From Bimastos eiseni (lineage: Eukaryota; Annelida; Clitellata; Crassiclitellata; Lumbricidae), in the NCBI GenBank assembly GCA_959347315.1, contig OY365809.1, positions 7,108,853-7,172,852 of the forward strand: 64,000 nucleotides of DNA, written 5' to 3'. Positions within the stretch are counted from its first letter, which is position 1, and each line of letters begins with the position of its first letter. The notes below the pieces were generated by a model, which had not been told where the DNA came from, made no database searches, and was given only the letters and a program-made list of their open reading frames with translations. The position numbers and the translations under genes are program-made. Shown here one piece after another: positions 1-27,142 of this stretch.

Positions 1-1985
1 GCCGGACAATCACAGTGGCTGCAAATGGTTTGAAGCGTCGAATAATTATTGTGAACTCTAAGCTACATCTCTAGACAGTCACAATGCCACTGTGCTTTTT
101 CCTATCTAGTCTATATGGTATTTCCCCGCACTAGGTATCTTGAAGAACTCGTCTTCCGGTTGATGGCTATAGGCCTACAATGTATACATTCTAGTGTTTC
201 ATCGGTTACTCAGTTGGTATATAGGCCTATGGATGCATTGTTCAATGAACGTGATAGTTACTAATGAGGTGATCTGTCACATAGTGACATAGGTCGCCGA
301 TTTTAGTAACTCTCCGACCGTTTTCTTTGTGTATAGGCCTAATATTTTGACAAAAATAATTGTAATTTTCTCGTGGCATAACATGCATTTCGATTCGGCG
401 ACTGGTTCATCTAACAGCCATCAATTAAATATAAAAACAACCATAGCAACAACGAAAAAACTGGTGTATTAAAAGCAAAATTTTAATAAAGTTTACATGA
501 ATTTCCTCTTAAAAGCTTCATATGGAGTAGGCCTACTTTGGTTATTCTTGCCGGAGGACAACACGGACAATATAAATGAGTTGAGCGATGGTGCGTGTTT
601 GCGTCACCGCTTTCCTCTCTTTCTCTGGCTGTACGAATCAGTAGACGAAAGATTAAAAGCAATAAAAATGGGACTTCACACCGATGACGAGCAGACGCAA
701 GAAGATTACTGTAGACTGCCTACTGCTACATTTATAATGTTCAGATCACGCAGGACATTAGGAGTAGGTCTATACATGTATGTATTCGTTGCATACATAA
801 TATATTTATATATATATTTATATATAATGCCATATATATATTTTTATATATATATATATGTGTGTATATATATGATGCATATATTGTACATGCATAGGAT
901 GTTTAACAGTGTATGCATACATGTACTGTGTGATAATCATCTGTTATGTTCCAGCTAATTTTCTACATGTAAGGTGGGCGTGCATGAGGCACGATTGCTG
1001 TTTTTGCGTGTTCGTCTGGCAGTGATAATTGCCATTGGTCCGAATCTGTGACGTTTTTGAATGTAGGAGGAGAGAGGAAATCTTAGGCCAGACTATACGT
1101 AATAATTGTTATTTTCATTATTAATTATAATATTTTTATTATTATTTTATTGGATTTATTACGCGCACAATGTCTGTAGGCCTACAATAGGCCTGTAGGC
1201 CCTATGTTAATCTGAGGCACTGAACAAAATTAATGTGAGAGAAATACTTGTTCAGGATACTAATACAGCAACAGTCTCAGCAAAAGATTCGAACCCTTAT
1301 ACTATCTTTCGTGTTCATTCACCCCATCTAAATAAGTCACATTTTTAGACACTCTGAACTCAAATCTGGCGCCGAGGATGACCCGAGCCATTCGGCTCTC
1401 TTATCCACAGCGTAGCTTTTATATTTAGCTTCGACATTTCGGAAATTTGTATCGCATTCTTTCCTTCCGCGTAAACGGCCCACACTTATCTACGTGTGTT
1501 GATAATGATGTACGAAATCATCTGCATCATTTTAAGCGAACTCTTATCTTTCGTGATACGTTTTACAAGTAGCTTGATGCGACGACGCCAACGCTATCTT
1601 GGCTCTGGAACGTTTCATAACCAAATGCAACCTATATAGGCCTACACAGAATTATTGTGGCTTAAAACGTACAGGCCCCTAATGGGAATTATAAGGTAGC
1701 CCATCGGCTCAATTATCGAGGGTGTGAAGTGTACTCTTACCCCATTGCTTGAACTGGAGAGTATCGTGTCACCACTTTTCATATCCAGAAGCATGTGCGT
1801 CCGCAAGAGTTTATGTAAGGGGGCAAAGTTTTAAATTGCTGTTACTGGCCGAAAGCAACCAATGGTGTCACCCTTGTTTAGAATTGTAGGCCTAAGCTCT
1901 GGTTAGAATTCTACTTCTGTACTTGTTATTCGTTTTTACTATGTTTGTAATCATGGCGCGGCTTGTCAGTTTGAAATGAAGCGAA
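1..1985. other. No gene seen
   Basis: AT-rich unique sequence with seven TAGGCCTA sites. A frame at 497-958 ends in AT repeats and shows no domain. Confidence 0.6.
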
Positions 1986-1988
1986 AAC

Positions 1989-1989
<1 letters not shown>

Positions 1990-2070
<81 letters not shown>
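1990..2070. repeat. TTA microsatellite
   Basis: Almost pure ATT/TTA, 27 units. Confidence 0.95.
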
Positions 2071-2870
2071 GTTAGCCTCATCATCATCGTCATCATTAGG
2101 CATGTCGCGTAAAAGGTGTCATTTATAATTATTTGACAATAATTGCAAGGGAGAGACGATGCCAAATGTGCCCTTCACACTTTCCAGACCAAAGTTTCTT
2201 CTCTGAATTAGCCTATTTCGTCATCTCACTTCCTTCAAAAAACGGATTAAAACTCATTATTTCTCCTTGTTTCCTTTTAATGGTTTGCAAATCAAGGCGC
2301 ATCTTCGCCTGGCGGCTGACTATCTGCGCCTCAATGACATTTCTGTGTGACCTTGCGTGCGCTACACGTTTTATTAATTATAAATATTAGTTGCTTTCCG
2401 ACCTATTCAACGCTGATGGACTGAATACTTCTACGGTTACGTCGCTTACGATGTCACACCTGCAGATTCAAAGACGAAGCGAGCTATAATTGCTGAAATC
2501 TAGGGTGTCCACGCCCACCCGCCCTCCCACCCCTAAAGATCAACTTCACAACATAATTACCAAATCTATTATCTCGAATATTGACTTTGTTTGTAAAAGG
2601 TAATAGAAGTGAGGAGTCTGTGTTTCTGTTCTAATAGTTTTTATGACCAATGGGCATATACGCAGAGTAACAAAACATTTCATTTTATTCATTATAGATT
2701 AATTTTGCTGTTTATGAGGCACCCTTCTGGCGGTATGGTCGTGTTAAGGCGCCATATAACTTGTTGCAATTATTATTATTTTCTTCTCCGAGGTACATAT
2801 GATCCCTCGGGATTCAAAAAATTAGGGGGACATTGTTCTGGAATGGCTAGTCTTTGCAAATAGTTTTATT

Positions 2871-3005
2871 ATGATAATAATAATAATAATTATTATTATT
2901 ATTATTGTTATTACCACCGCCACTACTAACACTACTCCAACTACTACTAATACCACTACTTCCAACACTATATACACTTACTACTACTACTTTCACTACT
3001 ATTAA
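2871..3005. repeat. AAT/ATT inverted run followed by degenerate ACT repeat
   Basis: Six AAT units meet six ATT units and can fold back; degenerate actactac units follow. Confidence 0.7.
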
Positions 3006-3649
3006 TGATGCATAAATCTTCTAAAATTTTGTCATGTTTAAAGATTGGGCTATGTAATATTAAATTTAAACAATTAATAAACTCGTCAACCAGTGTTTTG
3101 TCTCATAGGTTTTCTTAGATAATGAGTTTCGGTACATTGTGATGAAGTCTAATGTAAAAGTTCTGAAGGATGATTTACTAATGATATGATGTTTTAAACA
3201 AGTTAACGACAATATTTAAATAAGCCTACACAGTAACATAGGTATGCATACGGTATACCCATCCATTAATGTTATGATATATGGACCTACACTTTCATTT
3301 GTTGCTATTTCATTACATTTATTTCGCTCATGGTGAGCATTTCATGGTTCAAGATAACGTAATTAGTTTAATAACTAAATCTTTCAGTCTGAACATTTTC
3401 GCCCTCTCTTGAACGGAAAGTCTTGTTCTGTCTCGAACAAGCGGTTTCGAAAAGTCTCTCGTAAACTATCTTTAATTTCTGTGCAATAGGCTATATACTC
3501 GAACCAGAAGCTCTGAAAAACGGCCTTTCTGGTTAACACGTGAACTACATAATACTGAAATCATATCGATTGTCTGAAAGTGCAAAAATGTCTGAGAGAG
3601 AGCCTGAAATTGTGAAGTTTCCGTTTACGCATTTTTAATGTCATGTATG

Positions 3650-4312
3650 TCACATCGAAAGTGATGTCCAATGCTTTCTGTCTCGTACGATGTTCATTAA
3701 GCATGTGCCTCTTAAACCAGTCCACGCCATGACATTGTCAAACCAGCAGATTCTGGGTCTTCCACGACTTTGGCTTCCTTCCACTATACCCAGCATCACA
3801 CTGTTCTCAAGACTGTCTTTAGGCTGTCTCACGATGTGCCCGAAGTACCGCAGTTTTCTGGATTTGATGTGGCCCAACAGTTTGCAGTCAACTTTCGCCA
3901 TTTGATACACTTGTTCGGTGGTCACCATTGCTGTCCATGGAATTCTGAGCAGTTACCTCATGCACTTGTTCTCAAATGCTTGTATGCGTTTCTCTTCTTC
4001 TTTCTTTATTGTCCACGCCTCACAACCATACGTTGCTACTGGCCACGCCAAGGCCTTCATGAGTCGCAGTTTGGTTTTAGTACTGACTGATTTATTTTTC
4101 CAGATGCATACCAACTTAAGCATGACTGACATTCCTATGGCCAATCTTGATTTTACCTCACTCGCGCAGTCCCCGTCCTTCGTTACTCTGTTCCCCAAGT
4201 ATGTAAATGAGTCCACTTGTTCCAGTTTGTATCCGTCCACCTTGATCAAAAGTGCGTCATTGTTATTTGTCATTACTTTTGTCTTTGCTACGTTAATCAG
4301 CATACTGTATTT
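3650..4312 (-). pseudogene. LINE reverse-transcriptase C-terminal remnant (RTE/F52C9.6-like)
   Basis: Minus-strand translation from about 4303 shows the familiar end of a non-LTR retrotransposon polymerase: LINVAKTKVM, FTYLGNRVTKDG, PVATYGCEAWTIKK, FENKCMR, then LRYFGHIVRQPKDSL, RGRPRICWFDNV and RDRKHW before TGA. One in-frame TAA (3953-3955) interrupts the frame after KCMR; the same frame resumes at once with LLRIPWTAM. The 5' side is missing, as is usual for LINE copies. The exact clade is inferred. Confidence 0.8.
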
Positions 4313-5087
4313 TTAAACTATTGACAAACAATAGTCATGGCGGCAGGAATCCTATAGTTAGCTGCTAGGTCTGACCAATTACATGTATATGCAGTATCGA
4401 AACAAACGTATTCATGCCTATGATATGTTGAACGTAGACTATGGGTCGTACTTACGCATTCATAAAGCACCATTTCGATTGTATGAATCAGCAGCATGTC
4501 TGTCGTCAATCTTCCAGTCTGTGCGCACACACATGTAGGCCTAATCGCTGTCTGTAAGCATAGCCTTTACTTATATACACATATATACATGGTCTTATAT
4601 ATATACCGTAAATGCATATATAAAATATATTATATATATTATATATCATATATATGATGTATATGTTATATATATATTATATAATGAGTAACAATATATA
4701 TATGCATACATATATATATACCTGTATATATAGATACATGCATGTTTGTACGGTTGTAAGTGATGAGGGAGGCTGGCGCACTGAGCTGCAGCAGTTGGCA
4801 CTGCAGCTGCAGTGGTAAATGCCTTTTGGTCCCTTGGTGCGTCGGCGGCGGCGGCGATCATCGCCTCGTATAAGAGTCGTCGGTGCGAGATACTTGGTCG
4901 TACTTTCAAGCGACTGAGCGTTCCGCATTGCTCGTATCCGTGTCCAGACCGAAGACAGACCTAAGACGACAGAGCACCATCACGCCTCAACCTCGTCCGT
5001 CCGTCCGTCCATCAGATCATTGCCCGCCGCCTGAAAGAGTCTGAACAGACTGCGCTGTCGCTGCTGCTGCTGCTGCTGGCATCGAGA

Positions 5088-19054
<13,967 letters not shown>

Positions 19055-19769
19055 GGATGACAAGCACAAGAACTGACTGATACCTCAGCTCTTCCTTCTT
19101 TTCCTTCTCCTACTCATCCTCCACCTCCTACTCATCTCCCTACTCTTCCTCAGTTCTGCTCCATCTTTCCAAGTTCTTTTGCCTACCTCCACCACCGTCG
19201 CTGACGGATGAATATTGTTGTTCTGTAATTTAAGCGCAAAATAATTTAACCACATCTTTTCGACTTCTCGTCTTTTTATTAACGGCGCGCATGCGCAAAG
19301 AGGCGCAGCAAAGAGCGCCATCTAGGAATACGTGTTGCCCCTCTGAATGATCCGTTTGCTGGCATTTCTCGTTACCCTGACAATGGCAGTGTTACCAGTG
19401 CCCCTTTATTGACACTTAAACTGACACCGATATTAGTTGTGTTAGTGTCATGCAATGGCACAAACACAGTGCTGCACTGGCATTAATCCACTGTCAATCG
19501 TATTGATAAGCATCAAGCAATAGAAGTGGAAGATGTAGCTTACGAGCATTTCCAATAGGCATATACTTGTGTTAATATGCTTCGAAAGCATTTAGTTCTG
19601 GCAATGTATAGCCTATACGTCTACTTGTAAGACAGAGAATTGTGCATACTAGCATACTAGTGGAATTGGTACAGAGGCTAATGGACAATGGCGTTGATAC
19701 TTGGTATATATATAAAGGCAGGAGTTCGTTGCAAACGGCGGATGAAAGATATCAGAAGAGATCAGTGTC

Positions 19770-20720
19770 AAATACAGAAACGATGGAAGGGGGAGGATAA
19801 TGCATCGTAGGTGGATAGGAGAAAGAGTAGGGAAGATGGTGTATGGTGGATGAGAAGAGTAGGTAGGATGATGGATTAAGAGGAGTAGAGAGGAGGAGGA
19901 ATGAGGAGAGTAGAGAGAAGGGTGGATGAGGAAAGTACATGTAGGTAGGATGATGGATGAAGAGGAGTAGGAGGCGAACCATTGCGATGAGACGTCGAGC
20001 AATTGCGGTTAGACCGAATCGCTCGAGCGTTGTCTTCTTGGATTGTTGAGCCATTTTTCAGACGAAGCAAGTTCATTCCCTCTGAAACAGGGCTTGCTCC
20101 TCAGAGCATACACCCACAGCACTCCCACCTTCTCTGGCCAATACCCTTTCCGATCTCTGTTATCTGTCTCCTCCCACATATACCCACCCGCCCTTCCTCC
20201 ACGTACATCCACGGAATTTTGAATCAGCATCAGCGACTAGGCCTATTAAGAGACTTACATTTTATGCTCTGTGTACTTCATCGATATACCTAAATATATC
20301 GCTGCTGTGTAAACGTCGGCTCTGAATAGAAAGAAGAGAGCACGATGATTACGGATGAAGAAAAGAGGAGGAGGAGGAGTAGAATGAGGAGTGGAAAGAA
20401 CATGTAAGAGGCGAGAAGGAAGAAGAGGATGTGATGATTGATTACGAAGAACGACATTAGGACTCGAAATGGTCCAAGTAAGAACAAACACAAACTAAAA
20501 CAATGGTTGAAATCTCATGAAGATATAGGAGTGAAGACCCGCGTAGGAAGATCAGAAAAATACAGAGAAAGATGACGAGGAAGGAGGGAGTGAAACACGC
20601 AGGGATACAGAGAGTGATTGAGAGGGGAGAGACAGACAGACAGATGTAGACACATGAGACACAGAGAAAGACAGAAAGAGAGACACAGAGAGAAAGAGAA
20701 AATGAGAATGAGGTTATCAA
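19770..20720. repeat. Purine-rich region with short imperfect repeats
   Basis: Long GA-rich strand with ggtaggatgatggatgaaga seen twice (19862 and 19945), interrupted by unique sequence at about 20000-20340. The region 22680-24000 is also purine-rich. No gene is seen in 19.1-25.4 kb. Confidence 0.55.
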
Positions 20721-21316
20721 GGCGAAAATAAAAGACTTTACTAAACGAGTCTGCTCGGCAATAATATCATCGTCAGATTGTAAGAGATAATTATAGATAC
20801 AGAGAGCGACAGAGAGTTACGAATGAAGAGAAAGAGACATAGATACAAACAGACGGACAGGCAGAGTGGTGGAGGAAAAGTAGAAGAAAAGGACAGAAGA
20901 ACAGACGAAAAGAGATTCAAGAATAGTGTGACTGCAGTAATAGATCTGGAAGAATCGAGGTTCCAAAGGAACCAACTGTCTTCCCTCCAACAGAAGTCAA
21001 CGCAAATTAAATCTCACAAAATATAAGGACATGGCCTATATATACCTATACATGCATATAGATATATAGCTTACCAACTACATAGTGACCAAAATTACCT
21101 CTGGTCATACAAATGACCTTCAATCACCCTAAGACCCTGAGTCGCCGAATTGACAATTTGCTAATGACGCACATGGTGCCATTGCGGATCGCTTAAACAC
21201 CAGCTTAGAGAGTCTCAATTTTTAAACTAATTATTATTACTAGACAGTTTGTGAGCACGGATGAATATATAAAACCTCGTCGTTCGGTCTCTCCACCGAC
21301 GTGGTAGCGTTTACTT

Positions 21317-21666
21317 CAGGGGTGCAAAAAACCAAGATTTTTTTTAAATCAAAAGTTTTTTTGGTTTTTCATGTTTTTTGGTTTTATTTATTCTTTGGTT
21401 TTTTAGTTTTCCTTTGAATTTTGTCATAACAGTTTTATTATAAAAAACCATCAAACACAGCATGAAAAGGAGCTCCAACTTGTTTATATAACTAATTTAG
21501 CTTGATTTCCGACTGAATTACACACAATTAGTAATATAATAGTAATAATTAGCAAATTATAAAAAAATATATATCTAAAAGAACAAATACAAAAAACAAA
21601 AAATTGCCATTTTTTGTTTTGTTTTGTTTTTGTAATAACCAAAAAACCAACATGTTTGCTGCCCTG
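21317..21666. mobile_element. Candidate hAT-like MITE with A/T-run arms
   Basis: The left end caggggtgcaaaaaaccaag and the inverted right end cagggcagcaaacatgttgg share CAGGG..GCAAA. Both arms hold ggttttttggtt-like runs that can pair. The 8 bp flanks gtttactt and gctggctt match at 5 of 8, so the duplication is weak. Confidence 0.45.
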
Positions 21667-21683
21667 GCTGGCTTAGACCCTAC

Positions 21684-21805
21684 TCATCAAGGTTGAGTTA
21701 ACTAGGTGGCGCAAGTGCAGCCGAAATCTCAGAAGAAATTCTACCGCTGCCGGGATTTGAACCTTTTACCTTTGGTGGACTGTCTAGCACGACAACCGAG
21801 ATAGA
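21684..21805 (-). repeat. tRNA-derived SINE candidate, minus strand
   Basis: On the minus strand ctcggttgtcgtgctagaca precedes aggttcaaatcccggc (B box) by a tRNA-like distance. Only the head and a short body are recognisable. Confidence 0.4.
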
Positions 21806-24465
21806 AACAATCGAGGGTATAAAGCAGAGGCAACCGATTATGAATATTTTCAATAGTTAAGCCTACACAAAATAAAATCACGTGATTTTCGACTGCTAAG
21901 CAAATCAGTTAAATTTATATTCAGCCTAAAAGGTAATCATACAATTTGTCAATTTGTGTTACGATCGATTAGCGATCAAGTCTTTGTTGAGCTGACAGGA
22001 AAAAATGGAGCATGAGGAAATAGTGTTCACTGCGCGATGAACTATTGCGATGGTTTAGAAGTATGGGGAGCTGGCGCTGTATAAATGGGCCTTGGTATTT
22101 TGCGCGGCAGGTATAGCTAATTGTAACGAGAGAGGTGTATAATTAATCACCGATGGAGTTTATTTATAGGACCAAGACGAAAAAACCAAGAGGGAGGTTT
22201 ATGCGAACTCCTGCTTAGACTTAATTGGCATCAGCGTGTGTGTCCTCACTAATCACCATCAAAGTGAATAATCAGTATTTAATTAGCTCATTGGGCTCAG
22301 TTCAGCATAGAGTGTCAGATTACGGCTTGTTTTTTTCAGTGTACTATCACTGGCCCATCAGTTGATGCTTTGTGCAATATACACAGGCGAAATAGAAGTT
22401 TAAATAATTATTATCAATGCTTAAAGACACTCTATGCTGTAATGACGTAGGCCTAATCGTCAGCAATTAGCATCTAGATCGATACGGAGATGAGATTGCA
22501 GGCGTTCATATTAAAGAAAATACTTAGTTATTTAACTTACTCATCTTATAACTTGATGAGTTTGTCGATTTTGAGAGGTGGTGACAAGGGTTTCAAACTG
22601 TGCGGCAATATTATTGGGGCTTATTGTCAGAAGGCGATTTTTGGCAGGCGTGTTTTTTGTCAGGGTTATTTCCACCCTGGAACGGTAAAGGAAGTAGAGA
22701 GGATGAAATGAGAATGAGACAGATAGCGAAAGAGGAAAAAAGGAGAGAAGAAAGCGAAGGACAATTAACGGAAGCTGACGTAACAGAGAAGACGTCACAA
22801 AATGTCGTTTCCAGGCAACTCCAACCGCCGATCTCTGTATTGAATTACTTATCGCACGCGCCCGAATGACAGCCGTCTGCTCGGTCCTAGATACACACTG
22901 GAATATAATTTGGATTAAATGAACAACTACAAAGACAGAGTGAAAGAGAGCAGTGTAGCTTTTCACGAATATAATTTCGATTTCTTGGATTTTAGAAACA
23001 GCGACAAGATGGAGTGAACTAAAGTAGGCTGGTAGCCTATATGTTATCAAAAATATAATTAGTGGTTTTTGATTAAAAGAACAGCGAGGAAGAGTGAGCG
23101 AAGCAGAATGGGAATAGGATTTGTCTGCAGGTGTTTGATCGCCTCTGTAGCTTTTAGGACTATAGTCGTAACACCATTTTTTATTGTATTTGCGTTTTGC
23201 TGTACTTGCATATTGCGAACGAGTAATGAACAAAATAGTAATGACGAGAGACTTAATGATGACGAATAGAGGGAGTTTAAGAGGAGTCAGAGGAGAGCAT
23301 AGATAGACAGAAAGGAGTCTGATAGGAGATAGAGATATATGACAGAGGAGAAGGAGGAAACATTAGCGCAAGGTCATCCAGGTAGGGGGGTCCGGAGGCA
23401 AATGCCTCCAATTTAAGGTAGAGGATATTTTTTAGTCTTAAGGGGGATATCTAGCCTTTCTGACACTAGGTACCGGGGTTTTTCTCCATCACTAAGTGAG
23501 GGGTTGACGCCTCTGCACTTGCGAAAGAAGAAATGGAAGACAACAAGATGGATAGCAGTGGATAAGTAGACAGAGGATGAAGACGGAGAGAGGTTGAGAT
23601 GGAAAGAGGAAGCTAAAGATAAAAGGACGTCTTAGGAAGATGAAACATTGAATAGAAGAGAAATTAGATGAATAGTTTTTGAAAGGCTAGAAGGAGATAG
23701 GCCCCAAGAAAGAAACGGAGGAACAGAAGTGCACAAGCAGAAGACAGGCGGCATTAAAATCATTTGAGATAAAAAGAAAAATGGAAAGAAACAAAGGCGG
23801 AGGAGAGTCAGTTGCGGAAGAGGAACACAATGGTATTATACGGAGATAGGACTACAGGGGAGATGCTGAGAAAATGGATTGCAAGTGATTGTGGTTTAGA
23901 GAGTCGGATAACAAAGTCGATTCGATGGACAAGGATCAGAATAAAGGTATTTATGCCTATAGCAAAGCTTATTACCTTAGATCTTTTGACGATTAACCAT
24001 TGAAAATGAAAGTTAATAATGGAGAAGAAATCACGTGAAGCAAATAGGAACACATACATGTAGGCTACGTAGACTATAGACCTACATAGACCCATAAGGC
24101 ACAGGAACTAACAAAGACAGGAAAACTCAAAGTCTTGGTAATAAATAAGTCAACAGATTTTTTCCAGAACGCAATCGTTTGTAAACTATTTTAGCTGCCT
24201 GCCTATGACCGACCTCAGAAATAAGTATCCAGAACATGTTCGGTGATTGTCGTAGGCCGACGCAGGGCGAAGGTGAAACCAGATCCCACCACTGTTCTCA
24301 TGTATCCGGGAAATAATTATAGGAGTTCATTCATGCGACATTAATTACTCACGAATCAGCAGCAATCCAAATACTCTGCATAGGGTGCGTGCAAGCATAA
24401 GGAATATATAATCATATACACAGGCCCCTATATAAATCGTTGTAGCCTATAAGGCTACATATATA

Positions 24466-24487
24466 TATAAATATAAATATATATATG

Positions 24488-24535
<48 letters not shown>
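24466..24535. repeat. TA microsatellite
   Basis: Long tatatata run with few interruptions. Confidence 0.9.
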
Positions 24536-24536
<1 letters not shown>

Positions 24537-24730
24537 ATAGAAACTACTCCTTCTAATCCAGATCCTTGCCATGGTTTCAAGTAAATGCCATCCCTATGAT
24601 GCGCTATCTTGTAGTTTCTACCTTCTCTTTTAAGGTAGGCCCCTATATCGCGCCACCGGATTGTCTATTTTGTCAACGATTTTAGACACAGCTGCCGAAT
24701 GCTCCTGTCAACGCTCCTGTGTTGCCAAGA

Positions 24731-24733
24731 TAT

Positions 24734-24790
<57 letters not shown>

Positions 24791-24792
24791 AT
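24731..24792. repeat. Palindromic TA array with CGGATA / TATCCG caps
   Basis: cggatatatata at the left and tatatatatccg at the right make the whole block self-complementary. Confidence 0.85.
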
Positions 24793-25417
24793 AAATGCGT
24801 CTTCGACTTTCTTAGTGTTTTTTTCTCGGGTGTAGTAGCTAGGCTACGTTTCGCATGTGTTTTTTTTAAACTGCAAATCATAAATGCTAGAGAAAGCAAT
24901 TTTGTGTCGATCACCCCATTGTTTGTTCAGTGTCTTCATTAGGGCCTATATTTCTATTTTTCTATATTTCCATATTTCCATATTTCTAATACCTTTGTAT
25001 ATTCGTTCGTTCAGAAAAACATTCTAACAAAAACGCAGAAATGTAAACATTGGTAACAATGGACAGTAATTTAGATTTACTTTTTCCTGATCAACATTCT
25101 CGACAAATTATTTTCTTTCGAATTGAAAATATTGTTTCAATCATTCACTTCTTGGTTGATTTGTATCTTCATAAAATGCGATTCTGACGTCCAATTTCCA
25201 ATTTATACTTCTTCTTGTCGACGATATTTCCAGTCGACGATTTCCTGTGGAAAATGTTTCACAATTTCGTCTCGTCGTTCCGAAGCCGACTTTCCCAACG
25301 AACATCGACTCGTTTCTAAAAACTGAAACAATGTCCAAAATGACGTCATCTGAATAGAAATTGCTAAATGACGTCTATAGTAGTAGGCCTACGTCATCAG
25401 TATTGTCGCTAACAGGG

Positions 25418-26625
25418 ATGTGGTCTCGAGATCGCGGTCTTGGTCTCGAGACAGGAAAACTGCGGTCTTTGTCTTGGTCTAGAATGCATCGGTCTTGGTC
25501 TCGGACCATCGGTCTTGGTCTTGGTCTCGAATGCGTCGTTCTTAGTCTTAGTCTTAAAGTAACGGTCTTGGGTTTGGTCTCCGTCTTAGGTTAGCGTTCT
25601 TGGTCATTTGCCGTATCAGAGCAATTTCTTTGATATTTGACGGTTATTTTCGATTATTAGAGGCACCCGATGTTTAGGCCCTACGCGAGTGTTATAGATT
25701 TATGACTTGTTGACCATCTATATATACGTGTTACTATGGGCAAAATGCATTTGCAAAGAAACCAGCTATTTCCAAATACGTTTTACAAATTTAAAGGTTT
25801 TGGAACAATCAAATGATTGTGTTCGGCCACGTGTAGTCACTGTTAACCTACAGTTCCGAGTACAAGTAGGCCTACGCCATTCAAACGGAACGTTAATCTA
25901 CTTGTTCAGATGTCTTAAAGTGTTTACCTGTCGTATATAGGCCTACTGTACGCAATTTAGAGTGTGATATTCTCAGGCCGAAGCTAAGGGCTGAACCGAG
26001 GACCCCAGTATATAAAGGCCGCAGCCAGGACATGCACGTGGACGCATATCATCGTCGTTATGGATGCGTCGTTAAATAAACTTATATCAGTCAGACATGC
26101 CACGTGAAATTTATCGTGTACAACAGTTGGCCTACAGTACCATATCGATACTCACACGATATCTCATCAAATACTGAAACTAGAGCTAAAGTGTCTACAT
26201 GGATTTAAGTTAGAATTGAAATCTGCACAAATAGGTCGCAAGAATTTCTAGGTATAGGCTTGTTTTATTTAGGTATGGTGGTCTGAAAATGTACTATTGT
26301 AAAAATACAGTAAAATGTCATTATTAGTGTAGAATTAAAGACAGCAAGTAATGTTTATATTAGCCATTTTAAAAGGTATTGTCATGCCATACACTGTCAC
26401 CAGTAACCACAGCCTCCTTAGAAACCTCCTTAGAAAGCGGTTCTACTTTGATAAAAGTCATCGGTTGGTGACTTTGAGTAGAAATTCCCCGAAAATGTGC
26501 GGTTAACACTGACTTGAATCTCGTGTCTTGGTCTAAGTTTCAGTCTTGGTAGGCCTACCCGTGGTCTTCGCCTTGGAACTCGACTGTCTTGGTCTTGCCT
26601 TGGTCTTTAAGTTTTAATTCTTGCG
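25418..26625. repeat. GGTCTTG-rich dispersed repeat, two blocks
   Basis: 25418-25610 and 26515-26610 are both made of degenerate ggtcttggtctcg units in the same orientation. The 900 bp between them lacks the unit, so the blocks may be the ends of one element or one element split by an insertion. Confidence 0.45.
25975..26100. repeat. Dispersed repeat fragment related to 12480-12520
   Basis: It shares acgcatatcatcNtcgttat and tatatcagtcag with 12488-12521. Its end gtcgttaaataaactt looks like a SINE/LINE 3' terminus. Its limits are uncertain. Confidence 0.35.
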
Positions 26626-27142
26626 CACAAGGTTTTGGAAGCTGTGATCGCGAAATTGGCATCTAAGGAAACATGAAAACTACTGATCTAGACCGACTCC
26701 AGTCACGGTATCGTTTTGTCCAGGTGATCCCTAATAACAAAAGCGTGTAGGCTGTCTGGAGACGCAGAACATGACTGCCATTTCTTTCGCTAGGCGGTGG
26801 CGTTTGTTAAGAATGAAGATGTATAGTGTAGCCGACGGTCAAATTTGACTCCTGTAATAAATCGTCATCATGATCATTGATGATCATTCGTGCATACTGT
26901 ACTTGTAATCATACTGCGGTTTGTTAGTTTGAAATAAAACGAATATTATTACTATATCGTCATCAGTTGTAAATCAACACTTCTATGCCATTCCTTTCGC
27001 AGTGCGATCAACCTCTTGACTTTGGCCCAGCCTCGTAAGTTTGCGGCAGTAGAGGGATAAGCTGTCAATCTGTCCTATTAGTGTCGCAAACTGACGACTC
27101 GCAGTGTTCCCTCTAAGCTGTGCGCATGTGCGCGCGTACACG

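Noticed and set aside
1291..1440. tRNA-like boxes (gattcgaaccc and ttcggctctcttatccac)
   Set aside because: The two boxes are about 100 bases apart with no fitting stem, so a tRNA or SINE is not supported.
22541..23233. A 230-codon minus-strand open frame
   Set aside because: Composition is biased by the purine-rich plus strand, no domain or signature is visible, and it starts at a non-ATG codon. It looks like a chance frame.
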